Assembly: GCA_963782465.1 (NCBI GenBank)
Contig: CAWAJR010000005.1
Span: forward strand, 1-64,000
Direction: 5' to 3'
DNA length: 64,000 nt
Source of the DNA: JAODBJ01 sp963782465
GTDB taxonomy: Bacteria; Actinomycetota; Acidimicrobiia; IMCC26256; PALSA-610
The notes beneath the pieces were generated by a model, which was not told where the DNA came from, searched no databases, and saw only the letters and a list, made by a program, of their open reading frames with translations. This document shows positions 24,455 through 33,929 of the stretch, piece by piece (within the stretch, counting starts at the first letter, position 1; each line of letters begins with the position of its first letter). A program made the position numbers and the translations under genes.

Positions 24455-26052
24455 GCGTTGGCCTCCTCGGCGAGTTGCTTGGCTCTGGTGTAGTCGGGTT
24501 TGGCCGACGGCTGGCGAGGAACCTCGTCGACCGCGACCACCGCGCGGGGCACCTTGTACCCGGCGAGGCGCGTCCGGCAATGCTCCGCCAGCTCCTCGAC
24601 GCTCGGTGCCTCCATGCCCGGGCGGGCCTGGACGAGCGCGGCGACCTTCTGGCCCCATCGCTCGTCGGGCACGCCGACGACCAGTGCGTCGAACACGGCC
24701 GGGTGCGCCTTGATGGCCGACTCGACCTCCTCGGGGTAGATCTTCTCGCCGCCGGAGTTGATGCACTGGCTGCCCCGACCGAGCAGCGTCATCGTGCCGT
24801 CGAGCTCGAGACGGGCGAAGTCGCCGGGCACCGAGTAGCGCTTGCCGTCGACCTCGATGAACGTGGCGGCGCTCTTCACGGGGTCCTTGTAGTAGCCGAT
24901 CGGGACGTGGCCACCGCGGGCCATGCGGCCGATCTCACCCGGCTGGACGGGATGGTTGTCGTCGTCGATGACGATCGTGTCGGGCCCGCGGTTGATGTTG
25001 ATGAGGCCGCTGTCGTTGCGGGTCGCGCCCTTCTCGAGCAGCCTCGCCCCGTTGTAGCCGGTCTCCGACGACCCGACCGCCTCGGTGATGAGCAGGTTGG
25101 GGAACAGCTCGAAGAGCCGGTCCTTCACGACGGGGCTGAACACCGCGGCGGTGGAGGCCACGATGACCAGCGACGACGCGTCGTAGTCGCCTTCGACGTA
25201 CGCGTCGATGAGCGGTATCGCCATGGCGTCGCCGGTGATCCCGATACCCGCGATCTTGTGCTTCTCGATCGCCGCCCACACCGCGTGCGGGTCGAACTTC
25301 TCGAGCAGCACGACCGTGACGCACTTGAACAGGCCACCGAAGGTGCCCCACTGCGCGGCGCCGTGCATGAGCGGGGCGAGCACGAGCGACTTCGACGGCG
25401 CGGCCGCCGCGCCGTCGCGCGACAGGCGGTACTCGTCGGTGACGAACTCCCCCGTCGCGAAGTCGATGCCACCGCCGAGGGTGCGGAAGACGTCTTCGTG
25501 CCGCCACATCACGCCCTTGGGGAAGCCCGTGGTGCCGCCGGTGAAGAGCACGTAGAGGTCGCCGTCGTCGCGCGGCCCGAAGTCGCGCTCGGGTGACGCC
25601 GACGCGAGCGCGTCTTCGTAGTCGACCGCACCCGCGGGAAGCGGTGTGCCGCTGCCGTCGTCGATGGCGACGAGATGCGAGAGCAACGGGAGCTTTCCGC
25701 GAACGCGGTCGATCAGCGGGCCGAACTGAGCCTGGAAGACGCACGCGACGACGTCGGCGTTGTCGAACAGGTAGAGCAGCTCGTCTTCGACGTAGCGGTA
25801 GTTCACGTTGATCGGGACGGCGCGGATCTTGAAGCAGGCCAACATCGTCTCGACGAACTCGATGCTGTTGTAGGCGTAGACCGCGACGTGCATGCGCTCG
25901 CCGACACCGTGCGCGGCGAGTTCGTGGGCCAGCCGGTTGGCCCGGGCGTCGAGCTGTGCGTAGGTGATCTCCCGGTCGCCGCAAATGAGCGCGGTGCGCT
26001 CGGGGACCGCGTCGACCGAATGCTCGACCAGATCAGCGAGATTGAAAGCCAT
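24451..26052 (-). CDS. Acyl-CoA synthetase, FadD type
   Basis: A 533-residue AMP-forming ligase. The P-loop is LYVLFTGGTTGFPKGVMWRH, followed by EAVGSSETG, GDFARLELDGTMTLLGRGSQ and INSGGEKIYPEEVE, with the C-terminal Lys segment PRQPSAKPDYTRAKQL. The form resembles mycobacterial FadD enzymes active on steroid side chains or fatty acids. It is co-translated with the nitronate monooxygenase-like gene (ATGA overlap). ATG 26052 is preferred to the upstream in-frame reading because the N-terminal MAFNLADLVEHSVDAVPERT is typical for the family. Confidence 0.88.
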   Translation of the reverse strand: MAFNLADLVEHSVDAVPERTALICGDREITYAQLDARANRLAHELAAHGVGERMHVAVYAYNSIEFVETMLACFKIRAVPINVNYRYVEDELLYLFDNADVVACVFQAQFGPLIDRVRGKLPLLSHLVAIDDGSGTPLPAGAVDYEDALASASPERDFGPRDDGDLYVLFTGGTTGFPKGVMWRHEDVFRTLGGGIDFATGEFVTDEYRLSRDGAAAAPSKSLVLAPLMHGAAQWGTFGGLFKCVTVVLLEKFDPHAVWAAIEKHKIAGIGITGDAMAIPLIDAYVEGDYDASSLVIVASTAAVFSPVVKDRLFELFPNLLITEAVGSSETGYNGARLLEKGATRNDSGLININRGPDTIVIDDDNHPVQPGEIGRMARGGHVPIGYYKDPVKSAATFIEVDGKRYSVPGDFARLELDGTMTLLGRGSQCINSGGEKIYPEEVESAIKAHPAVFDALVVGVPDERWGQKVAALVQARPGMEAPSVEELAEHCRTRLAGYKVPRAVVAVDEVPRQPSAKPDYTRAKQLAEEANA

Positions 26053-26150
26053 GACGTCGAATAGAACACGCTCCCGGGCACCGCGAGCAATCGCCGTCTC
26101 GATCATCGGGACACGGAGCTGGTCAGACCGGGGCCCGGCGGGGCCGGTGG

Positions 26151-27541
26151 TCAGTGGCGATGGTGGGCGAAGGCGACGATCTGCATGTAGATCGCGTACA
26201 CCCGGTCGCCGTAGTTCGCCCCGGTCGCCCAGTGATGACCGAGGTCCCACCACGAGTGGACGCTGTGGCGGAAGCCGAGCCGCAGCGTGCCCGGCAGCAG
26301 GATCTTGTACTTCGACGTCTTGGCCCGAACTTCGGGTCGACGTAGGTGCGCAGCAACTGCATCTGCGCGCGCACGCCGAGGCGTGCCGTCTTGAAGCTGA
26401 ACGCGTGCTTGCACGAGTCGCAGGCACCGATCCCGGCGAAGTTGTTGTCCTTCACACCGACGAGCGCACCGCTGCCGGGGAAGTTGAACCCGTCGGTCTC
26501 GAGGATCGACTGCGCCCAGGCGACGTCGCCACGGACACCGGTCTGGTTGCCCTCGTCGATGTAGAACTGCGCGAGCTGCTTGAGCGGCACGCTGATGTGC
26601 GGGTGATAGCCCCGTGAGCGGACGAACGCGGCGAGATCGTCGGCGGTGAGGAAGCTCGGGCCGAGGACCGGGCTGGCACTCGTGGTCGCGAGCTTCTGGA
26701 AACGCGCGATGCCGGTGGTCGCGTCGGTGTAGCGCGCCTGCGCGTCGGCGTACTCACGCTGCGCTTCCTCGAGCGCGGCCACCGCCGCGTCGTATTTGCC
26801 CTTCACCTCGACCCGCTCGGCGTTCATCGCGTGGACACGTTCGTCGAGCGCGGCTTTCTGCTGCGCGTACTGCGACGCGACATCCGTCTGTTGCTGACCG
26901 AAGCGGGTGAGCAGCAGCAGGTCGCGAGACGCCGACACGATGCTCTCGGACGACACCACCGCGCTCACCGCCGCGCTCACCTCCGCGCCGGCACCTTGGG
27001 TGTAGGCCTGCGCCGCGATCACCTTCACGCGGTCGTGCACCTCGTCGAGCTGGCGCTGGGCCTCACGCACCTGCGCCTGCGACGCGGCGAGGCGGGCGAG
27101 CAGGCGATCCCACGCCGCCTGCATGGTGGCCCGCTGCTTCTCGCGGCGGGCGAGCACCGGCTGCACCGCGACGATGTCGGCTTCCGACTTTTGGAGTTCG
27201 GCGACCAGCCGCGGGCCGGCGTCGTAGCCCATCGGGAACGGTGGCGGCGGCGGAGAGGTGGGTGGCGGCGTGGTGGGCGGCGCACCGGGGACGGTCGTGG
27301 TCGTCGTCGTGGGGACCGCCGACGTGGTGGTGGTCGTGGGCGCGGCGGTCGTGCTGGTGGTGGTCGCCGGCGTTGCGGCGGCGGGCAGCGCGCCGGTCAG
27401 CGCGCCGGCCAGTACCAGGCAGGCGGCGGCGCCCACACCCATGCGCCCGCGTGCGCGCGTCGTCCCTCCATGGTTTCCCGGCACCGGCGACCGACGGTAG
27501 GCGCGCGAGGAGCCGGCACGGAAGGGCGTGCGCGTGAACAT
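26151..27541 (-). CDS. Secreted glucosaminidase-domain cell-wall protein, frameshifted
   Basis: A secreted protein of about 463 residues. A basic start and a hydrophobic stretch (MGVGAAACLVLAGALTGALP) form a signal peptide, followed by a Thr/Pro-rich linker. A long coiled-coil region follows (residues about 110-290). The C-terminal domain, with WAQSILETDGFNF and NNFAGIGACDSCKHAF, is a glucosaminidase-type peptidoglycan hydrolase. The frame breaks at 26324-26326, where an extra G would join FGAKTSKYKILLPGTLRLG. It is probably a coiled-coil-regulated cell-wall hydrolase. Confidence 0.75.
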
Positions 27542-27607
27542 TCGCTGTACTCATCGGCGCCCGCAGGCGTGAGCTGTGGGGGCTTTTACCCCCCGCCTCA
27601 CCCGGAT

Positions 27608-28810
27608 TCAGCTGCGGGGCACCTGCGACCAGGGCAGTTCCTTGTCGAGCCGGGGCTCGCCGGGGAGGCCGAGCACCCGTTCGCCGAGGATGTTCTTCAT
27701 GATGTGGGTGGTGCCGCCCTCGATGGAGTTGGCCTGCACCCGCAGGAACGCCTTCTGGGGGCTGCTGAGGTCCATGGCGGTGGCCGGCCGGGCCTTCGTG
27801 TAGCCGGGCGGGTAGATCATCCCGTCGGCCCCCATCAGGTCGACGACGAAGCTCATGATCTTCTTGTTCAATTCGGCCATCGCGAGCTTCCCGACCGACC
27901 CTTCCGGCCCCGGTGTGCCTTTCACCCGGTTCTGGGAGGCGCGCATGTTGGTGAGCCGGTTCACCTCGGCACCGGTCCACAGGCGCATGAGCTCGTCGCG
28001 CGAGGCGTCGCTCGCACCGCCGCCGTAGGTCTTCCAGGCCTTGAGCGCGGCGCTGATCAGCCCGCCGCCCCGGGGGGCCACCTGGCCGCCGATCGACACC
28101 CGCTCGTTCATCAGGGTGGTGAGCGACACCCGCCACCCGTCGCCGACGTCGCCGAGCCGCTCGGCGTCGGGGATGCGCACGTCGTCGAGGTAGACCTCGT
28201 TGAACTCCGCTTCCCCCGTCATCTGCACGAGCGGCCGCACGTCGACGCCCGGCGCGTGCATGTCGATGACGAACATCGTGAGGCCCTTGTGCTTCGGGAG
28301 CTCGGTGTCGGTGCGGGCGATGATGATCCCGTAACTGGCGACGTGCGCGAGCGTCGTCCACACCTTCTGGCCCGACAGCACCCATTCCTCGCCGTCGCGC
28401 ACGGCGCGTGTCGACAGGCTGGCGACGTCGGAACCGGCACCCGGTTCGCTGAACAGCTGGCACCAGATCTCTTCGCCGGTGAACAGCGGCCGGAGGTAAC
28501 GCTGCTTCTGCTCGGCGGATGCATGGACGACGAGCGTCGGCGCGCACATGCCGTAGCCGATCGGGTTGCGGGCGTACGACAGTGGCGCGCCCGCACCGGT
28601 CAGGCGGGCGTTGATCGTGTTCTGCAGTTTCGGCGACGCGCCGAGGCCACCGCACCCCTCGGGGAAGTGCACCCACGCGAGGCCCCGGTCGTACTGCGCG
28701 CCGAGGAACTCGGCGGCGGGCGTCTGCTTCGGGTCGTGCGCCGCGAGCAACTCGTCGACGAGACCTTCGACCCGTTGCGCTTCGGTGGTGCCGAGATCGG
28801 TGACCGCCAC
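27608..28810 (-). CDS. Acyl-CoA dehydrogenase
   Basis: A 400-residue FAD enzyme that makes an alpha-beta double bond in acyl-CoA. The central motif LFSEPGAGSDVASLSTRAVR binds FAD, and the C-terminal domain has SIEGGTTHIMKNILGERVLG. Start at GTG 28810 is chosen because AAGGGGG lies upstream and the GTG at 28825 falls within an operator. It belongs to the long actinobacterial ACAD class used for branched or bulky acyl chains. It follows the carotenoid oxygenase in the same direction. Confidence 0.88.
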   Translation of the reverse strand: MAVTDLGTTEAQRVEGLVDELLAAHDPKQTPAAEFLGAQYDRGLAWVHFPEGCGGLGASPKLQNTINARLTGAGAPLSYARNPIGYGMCAPTLVVHASAEQKQRYLRPLFTGEEIWCQLFSEPGAGSDVASLSTRAVRDGEEWVLSGQKVWTTLAHVASYGIIIARTDTELPKHKGLTMFVIDMHAPGVDVRPLVQMTGEAEFNEVYLDDVRIPDAERLGDVGDGWRVSLTTLMNERVSIGGQVAPRGGGLISAALKAWKTYGGGASDASRDELMRLWTGAEVNRLTNMRASQNRVKGTPGPEGSVGKLAMAELNKKIMSFVVDLMGADGMIYPPGYTKARPATAMDLSSPQKAFLRVQANSIEGGTTHIMKNILGERVLGLPGEPRLDKELPWSQVPRS

Positions 28811-28824
28811 GTTCGCCCCCTTCA

Positions 28825-28842
28825 CTTGACCAGACGGTCAAG
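28825..28842. promoter_or_regulatory. Inverted-repeat operator upstream of acyl-CoA dehydrogenase
   Basis: CTTGACC and GGTCAAG are separated by AGAC, a perfect 7-4-7 inverted repeat 15 bases before the dehydrogenase start. TTGACC/GGTCAA half-sites resemble those of TetR-type fatty-acid and lipid repressors. The regulator is not encoded next to it. Confidence 0.6.
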
Positions 28843-28850
28843 TTTAGGGG

Positions 28851-30193
28851 TCAGCCCTCGTGGTCGGGAACCCAACTCCCGTGGAACCCGTACGGCACCC
28901 GCCGCGGCAGGTGGACCGTGGCGACCGGGGCGGCGTCCACATCGTGGGCGTCGAGCACGACGAGATCGCTCGAATCGCGGGCCGCGTCGTACACGTAGCC
29001 CATGAGCCAGCCGTCGTCCTCCCCGGCCCCCGCGCCCGCCGCCTTCGAAGGCACGAAGACGAACTCGTTGGGCACGCACCCGGCGCCGAACTCGTGGACT
29101 GTGGTCGTGCCACGATCGACGTCCTGCTTGAGCACGCGCCCGAACGAGAACGCGTCGTCGGTGTTCGTGGACTCGACCGTGTAGCCGTAGCGGTGCTTCG
29201 ACATGGCGAGGGCCTCGTTGACGCGCGGGAACTCCTGGCCGCGGTCGTCGAGCCGCTCCTCGCGGACCTTGCCCGCGTTGAGGTCGACCGTCCAGCGGTC
29301 GAGGGTCGGGACCTGATGGTCGTTCGGGCCGATCGTGCTGTGCTTGAACATCGTCGGGTGCCGTACGACGTCGAGCACCACGGTTTCGTTGTCGTCGTAC
29401 ACGTTCATCGGGTGGAAGACGTAGCAGGGTTCGACGTCGAACCACCGCACGTCGTTGTCGCTCCCGCCGCGTGGCATCACGCCGACCCGCGCGCCGTAGT
29501 CGTCGTCCCAGCGGTACGGGAACGGCTGCGTGTTGAGATCGAATACGACCGGCAGGTCGTAGAAGATCACGTGATCGCGCGTCACCGAGAAGTCGTGGAT
29601 CATCGTCGGGCCCTTGACGGTGATCGGTTCGCTGCGCACGAGGCGGCCCTGCGGGTCGATCACGTGGTAGGTGAGGTACGGCTCCGCCCACCAGTACGCG
29701 AACCCGTGCAGCTCTCCGGTGACCGGGTCGATCTTCGGGTGCGCGGTGAAGCCGGTCGGGAGCGGGCCGCCGAAGTCGTAGCGGCGAACCGTGTCGAGTT
29801 CCTTCGTCAACTCGTACGGGATCGCGCCTTCGGTGAGCGTGAGGACGCGGCCCGCGTGGGAGATCACGTGCGTGTTGCTCGCGTCGTACATCGGGGGCGG
29901 CGGGCCCCGGTTGCCGGTTCGCCGAGCGCCTCGGTGATCGCCGGCGTGCGTACCCAGCGGTTGCGGTACCAGGTCGCGCGGCCGTTACGCAGCTCGACGC
30001 CGTGCACCATGCCGTCGCCGAGGAACCAGTGGTAGGCACCTTCGGGGATCGTGTGCGGGTTCGGGCCGATGCGCAGGTAGCGACCGTCGAGCTCGGGCGG
30101 CAGCGCGCCGTCGACGGCGAGGTCGATCGCGGTGATTTCGTCGGGCACCGGGCCGTAGTTGCCGGCGAGGAACGGGTTCTCCGTGACGGTCAT
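28851..30193 (-). CDS. Carotenoid oxygenase (RPE65 family), frameshifted
   Basis: A 448-residue iron enzyme that cleaves carotenoids or stilbenes. It is a seven-bladed propeller; four expected iron-ligand His are visible in LHGFAYWWAE, MIHDFSVT, FHPMNVYDDN and YGFHGSWVP near the end. The N-terminal frame ends EPATG, and the next begins PPMYDASNTHV; one G added in the CCCC run at 29905-29908 joins them. ATG 30193 has GGAG upstream. It is divergent from the dehydrogenase-like gene at 30276, sharing an operator. Confidence 0.85.
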
Positions 30194-30223
30194 GGGCGCG
30201 TCTCCTTCTCCGGGACGGCATCG

Positions 30224-30238
30224 TATAACGCTGTTATA
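30224..30238. promoter_or_regulatory. Inverted repeat in divergent promoter
   Basis: TATAAC and GTTATA flank GCT, a 6-3-6 inverted repeat between the carotenoid oxygenase and MDR dehydrogenase genes. It is AT-rich and lies about 31 and 38 bases from the two starts, so it may be both a -10-like region and a repressor site. Confidence 0.5.
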
Positions 30239-30275
30239 GCCACCGCCTCCGCGCCCGGTCAATACATTCCTCGCC

Positions 30276-31229
30276 ATGCAGATCCAGCGGCTCGTGTTCA
30301 GTGCACCGCACACCTGCGGGGTCGAGACGGTCGAACTCGACGAGGCGATCGGCAATCACGAAGTGCTCGTGCGCAACCGGCTCGGCCTCATCAGCCCCGG
30401 CACCGAACTCGCGATCTTCAACCAGACCCATCGCGGCTTCGAGGTCGAGGGGCACTGGGCGCGCTACCCGTGGTGGCCCGGGTACGCGAGCGTCGGCGAG
30501 GTCGTCGCCGCCGGTGCCCGGGTCACGCACCTGCAACCCGGCGATCGGGTCATGCACCAGGCGACGCACGCGACCTTCGCCCGGCAACCGACCGCGATGG
30601 TCGTGCCGCTCCCCGACGACCTCACCGACGAGCGGGCCGTGTTCCTGAAACTTCTCGGTATCGCGCTCACCCCCCAGTTGCTCGCGCCGATCGCGTTCGG
30701 TGAGCACGCGCTGGTGATCGGGCTCGGGATGGTCGGCAACCTCGCCGCGCAGCTGTGCCGCGAAGCGGGCGCGTTCGACGTGTACGGCTTCGACCTCGCG
30801 CCGGGCCGCATCGCGATCGCGCAGCAGTGCGGGCTGCCGCTGCTGTTCCGAGAACAGACCGATCCGCGCCCGCAGTACGTGATCGAGGCCGTCGGTCTCG
30901 GCCAGACCGTGGCCGACGCGTTGCGCGTCGTCGCGCCCGACGGGCGCGTCGTGATCCTGTCGAGCCCGCGCACGAAGGTGGAGATCGACCCCTATTTCGA
31001 CATCCACCACCCGGGCGTTTCGGTGATCGGCGCGCACGAATGGCGGCGCGACCGCGCCGCGCGCCAAGCGTACGACGCGTTCCTCAACCATCTGCTCGCC
31101 AGTGAACGCATCGTCGTCGACCCGTTCGTGACCCACCGCATCCCGTTCGGCCCCGAAGCGCAACGCGCCTACGAAGGCCTCCGCGACGACCCCGAACACT
31201 GGCTCGGCGTCCTCCTCGACTACGCGTAA
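30276..31229 (+). CDS. Zinc-type alcohol dehydrogenase superfamily (MDR) oxidoreductase
   Basis: A 317-residue medium-chain dehydrogenase/reductase. The catalytic domain has GLISPGTELAIF and YPWWPGYASVGEVVAAGARV; the nucleotide-binding domain has ALVIGLGMVGNLAAQL, a GxGxxG pattern. Few Cys remain, so no structural zinc lobe is seen. The substrate is unknown. It is divergent from the carotenoid oxygenase and may be co-regulated with it. A strong hairpin follows its stop. Confidence 0.8.
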   Translation: MQIQRLVFSAPHTCGVETVELDEAIGNHEVLVRNRLGLISPGTELAIFNQTHRGFEVEGHWARYPWWPGYASVGEVVAAGARVTHLQPGDRVMHQATHATFARQPTAMVVPLPDDLTDERAVFLKLLGIALTPQLLAPIAFGEHALVIGLGMVGNLAAQLCREAGAFDVYGFDLAPGRIAIAQQCGLPLLFREQTDPRPQYVIEAVGLGQTVADALRVVAPDGRVVILSSPRTKVEIDPYFDIHHPGVSVIGAHEWRRDRAARQAYDAFLNHLLASERIVVDPFVTHRIPFGPEAQRAYEGLRDDPEHWLGVLLDYA

Positions 31230-31242
31230 ACCGAACGCCAGC

Positions 31243-31286
31243 GTTGTGAGGGTTATGCGACCCCATGGGCGCATAACTCTCACAAC
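31243..31286 (+). terminator. Hairpin after MDR oxidoreductase
   Basis: A 17-bp stem with one mismatch, GTTGTGAGGGTTATGCG with CGCATAACTCTCACAAC, closes a 10-base loop. It begins 14 bases after the MDR stop. No U-run follows. It is likely to stop or insulate transcription before the Rieske-ThDP gene at 31360. Confidence 0.6.
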
Positions 31287-31359
31287 CCAGGGTGTGCGGC
31301 GCAGGCGTAGCCGGCCCGGACTATTTCCGGGCCGGCGACGCACGTCCATACTGCGTGGG

Positions 31360-33303
31360 ATGACGGGTGAACTCGTATGGCACAAGGTGGCCGCGCTCGA
31401 CGAGCTGGACGACGGCCGGGTGAAGACGGTGGCCGCGGGCCACAAGAGCCTCGTGCTCACCCGCTACGACGGCCATTACGGCGCGCTCGACAACCGATGC
31501 CCGCACCAGGGCGGCCCGCTCGGCGAAGGGTCGATCGAGAAGGGTTGGTTGCGCTGCCCGTGGCACGGCTACGACTACTCGCCGCTCACCGGTACACCGC
31601 CGCCCGGCTTCACGGACGGGCCGAGCTGTTTCCCGGTCGAGGTCCGCGACGACGGCGTGTACGTGGGTGTCGCGCCCGAAGCACCGCACGTGCGCACGGT
31701 TTCCGACGTGCTCGTCGACACGATGATCGCGTGGGGCGTGACGCACGTGTTCGGGATGGTCGGCCATTCGAACCTCGGGTTCGCCGACGCGATGCGCGTC
31801 GCCGAGGCGCGTGGCGACCTGACGTTCGTCGGGATACGCCACGAGGGTGCGGCCGCGTTCGCAGCTTCGGCGTACGGCAAGCTCACCGGCCGGCCCGCCG
31901 CTTGTTTCGCGATTGCCGGGCCGGGTTCCACCAACCTGCTCACCGGGCTCTACGACGCGAAGGTCGACCGCGCGCCGGTGCTCGCATTGTCGGGCCAGGT
32001 GCCGTCGAAGGTGCGCGGCCGCGGCGCGTTCCAAGACCTCGATCTCACCGCCGCGTTCGCGAACGTCGCGACGTTCACGCAGACGGTGCAGGCCGGTTCC
32101 GACCACGCCGAATTGATGAACCTCGCGTGCAAGCACGCGATCGACGACCGCGGCGTCGCGCACCTCGTCTTCCCCGACGAAGTGCAGACCCTGCCCGCGG
32201 GCGACATCGTCGCCGGCAAGCCGTCGGGGCGGCTCGCGAATACGGGCACCGAACCGCCTCCGCAACCGCTGGCCGATGCCGTTGCGCTGATCTCCCAGGC
32301 GGAACGGCCTGTGATCATCGTCGGTCATGGGGCTCGCTTCGCGATGGACGACGTGATCGCGCTGGCCGACGACCTCGGCGCGCCGGTGCTGACGACCTTC
32401 AAGGCGAAGGGCCAGATTGCCGACACGCACCCCCTCGGTTGCGGTGTGCTCGGCCGGAGCGGCACGCCGATCGCGTCGTGGTTCATGAACGAATCCGACG
32501 CGCTCTTGGTGTTCGGCGCATCCTTCTCGAACCACACGGGGATCGCGCCCTACAAGCCGATCGTGCAGGTCGATTTCGATCCCGACGCGCTGGGACGATT
32601 CCATGCGGTGACGGTGCCGCTGCTCGGCGACGTCGGCACGACCGCGCTCCGGCTCGCGGAGGCGTTGCGACGCGTCGGCCCGGCCGCGCACGACCAGCGC
32701 GACGAGATCGCGCAGCGATGGGCCATCTGGCGGGCCGAGAAACGGCGGCGCCTCGCCGACGACCGCGGCAAGGGCGTCAATTCGGCTTCGGTGTTCGACG
32801 CGATGTCGCGTCACGTCGCGGCCGACGCAGTGATCACCGTCGACGTCGGGAACAACGCGTATTCGTTCGGGCGCTATTTCGAGTGCGCCCGCCAACGGGT
32901 GCTGATGTCGGGCTACCTCGGTTCGATCGGTTTCGGATTTCCCGCCGCGATGGGTGCGTGGGCGGCCGCGCCCGACCGCCAGATCGTGTGCGTATCCGGC
33001 GACGGCGGCTTCGGGCAGTACCTGGCCGAACTCACGACCGCGGTGAAGTACGGCATGAACATCACGCACGTGCTGCTCAACAACTCGCAGCTCGGCAAGA
33101 TCGCGAAGGAGCAGCGCGCGGGTGAATGGGACGTGTGGCAAACATCGCTGCACAATCCCGACTTCGCGAAGTTCGCACAACTGTGCGGTGCGCACGGCGA
33201 GCGGGTGACGGATCGGGCCGAACTCGACCGTGCGATCGTCACCGCGCTCGCGTACGACGGCCCGGCGGTCGTCGAGGTGGTCGCCGACGCCGATCTGGTG
33301 TAG
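31360..33303 (+). CDS. Rieske [2Fe-2S] - ThDP-dependent enzyme fusion
   Basis: A 647-residue fusion. The first ~105 residues are a Rieske ferredoxin-like domain with C47-P-H49 and C66-P-W-H69. The rest is a thiamine-diphosphate enzyme of the acetolactate synthase/pyruvate oxidase type: the catalytic Glu162 is in IRHEGAAAFAASAYGK, and the Mg-ThDP motif GDGGFGQYL starts at about 547 and ends HVLLNNSQ. An electron-transfer domain on a ThDP enzyme suggests oxidation of a 2-oxoacid-derived carbanion, as in pyruvate oxidase, but the acceptor is unknown. The ATG 31360 gives the natural Rieske start. No frameshift is seen. Confidence 0.82.
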   Translation: MTGELVWHKVAALDELDDGRVKTVAAGHKSLVLTRYDGHYGALDNRCPHQGGPLGEGSIEKGWLRCPWHGYDYSPLTGTPPPGFTDGPSCFPVEVRDDGVYVGVAPEAPHVRTVSDVLVDTMIAWGVTHVFGMVGHSNLGFADAMRVAEARGDLTFVGIRHEGAAAFAASAYGKLTGRPAACFAIAGPGSTNLLTGLYDAKVDRAPVLALSGQVPSKVRGRGAFQDLDLTAAFANVATFTQTVQAGSDHAELMNLACKHAIDDRGVAHLVFPDEVQTLPAGDIVAGKPSGRLANTGTEPPPQPLADAVALISQAERPVIIVGHGARFAMDDVIALADDLGAPVLTTFKAKGQIADTHPLGCGVLGRSGTPIASWFMNESDALLVFGASFSNHTGIAPYKPIVQVDFDPDALGRFHAVTVPLLGDVGTTALRLAEALRRVGPAAHDQRDEIAQRWAIWRAEKRRRLADDRGKGVNSASVFDAMSRHVAADAVITVDVGNNAYSFGRYFECARQRVLMSGYLGSIGFGFPAAMGAWAAAPDRQIVCVSGDGGFGQYLAELTTAVKYGMNITHVLLNNSQLGKIAKEQRAGEWDVWQTSLHNPDFAKFAQLCGAHGERVTDRAELDRAIVTALAYDGPAVVEVVADADLV

Positions 33304-33306
33304 CTG

Positions 33307-33858
33307 CTAAACGGGTTCCAAGGGTCGGAACGGCGTGGGTGGGAACTCGACGCCGATGAGGTCACCGGCAACGACCGCTCCACCGCGCACGACGATCGCC
33401 ATCACTCCGGCCTTGCGCACGAGCGCCCCGTGCTCGTCGCGACCGAGCACCGCTTCCATCAATCCAGGCTGGACGCCGTCGAGTTGCCGGCACGGGTTGC
33501 GCAGCCCGGTGACTTCGATCACCGCGCCCGCGCCGAGCCGCAACCGGGTACCGGTGGGCAGCGCGAGCAGGTCGAGGTCGCGCGTCGTGATGTTCTCCCC
33601 CATCGCGCCCGCGGCGACGGCGAACCCCGCGCTGCGCAGCGCGTCGTGGAGCTCGGCGTGCATCAGGTGCACCTGGCGCAGGTTCGGTTGCGTCGGGTCG
33701 CGCCTGACCCGCGACCGGTGTTGCACCGTGGCACCCGAGTGCGCGTCGCCGGCCACCCCGAGCCCTTCGACCAGGGTTATGGCCCGCCGGGCGGTCTTCG
33801 CCATCTCGTGCGCGGCGCTCGCGTGCACCGCGGCGACGGTCGGTACTGGTTGCTGCAT
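33307..33858 (-). CDS. MOSC domain protein
   Basis: A 183-residue MOSC (molybdenum cofactor sulfurase C-terminal) protein. The family pattern is GLGVAGDAHSGATVQHRSRV, then GAMGENITTRDLDLLALPTG and ITGLRNPC-like EVTGLRNPCRQLDGVQPGLM with the conserved Cys. MOSC proteins handle sulfur carried by molybdenum cofactor or detoxify N-hydroxy compounds. ATG 33858 is preferred; GTG 33888 is a possible upstream start. It is convergent with the Rieske-ThDP gene: the stops are only 3 bases apart. Confidence 0.82.
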   Translation of the reverse strand: MQQPVPTVAAVHASAAHEMAKTARRAITLVEGLGVAGDAHSGATVQHRSRVRRDPTQPNLRQVHLMHAELHDALRSAGFAVAAGAMGENITTRDLDLLALPTGTRLRLGAGAVIEVTGLRNPCRQLDGVQPGLMEAVLGRDEHGALVRKAGVMAIVVRGGAVVAGDLIGVEFPPTPFRPLEPV

Positions 33859-33929
33859 CCCGGCCGGCGACGGTAGCGGCGCTACCACGCCCGCGCCGCC
33901 GCAATTGTTCGGGGCGTAACGTTCCCATC

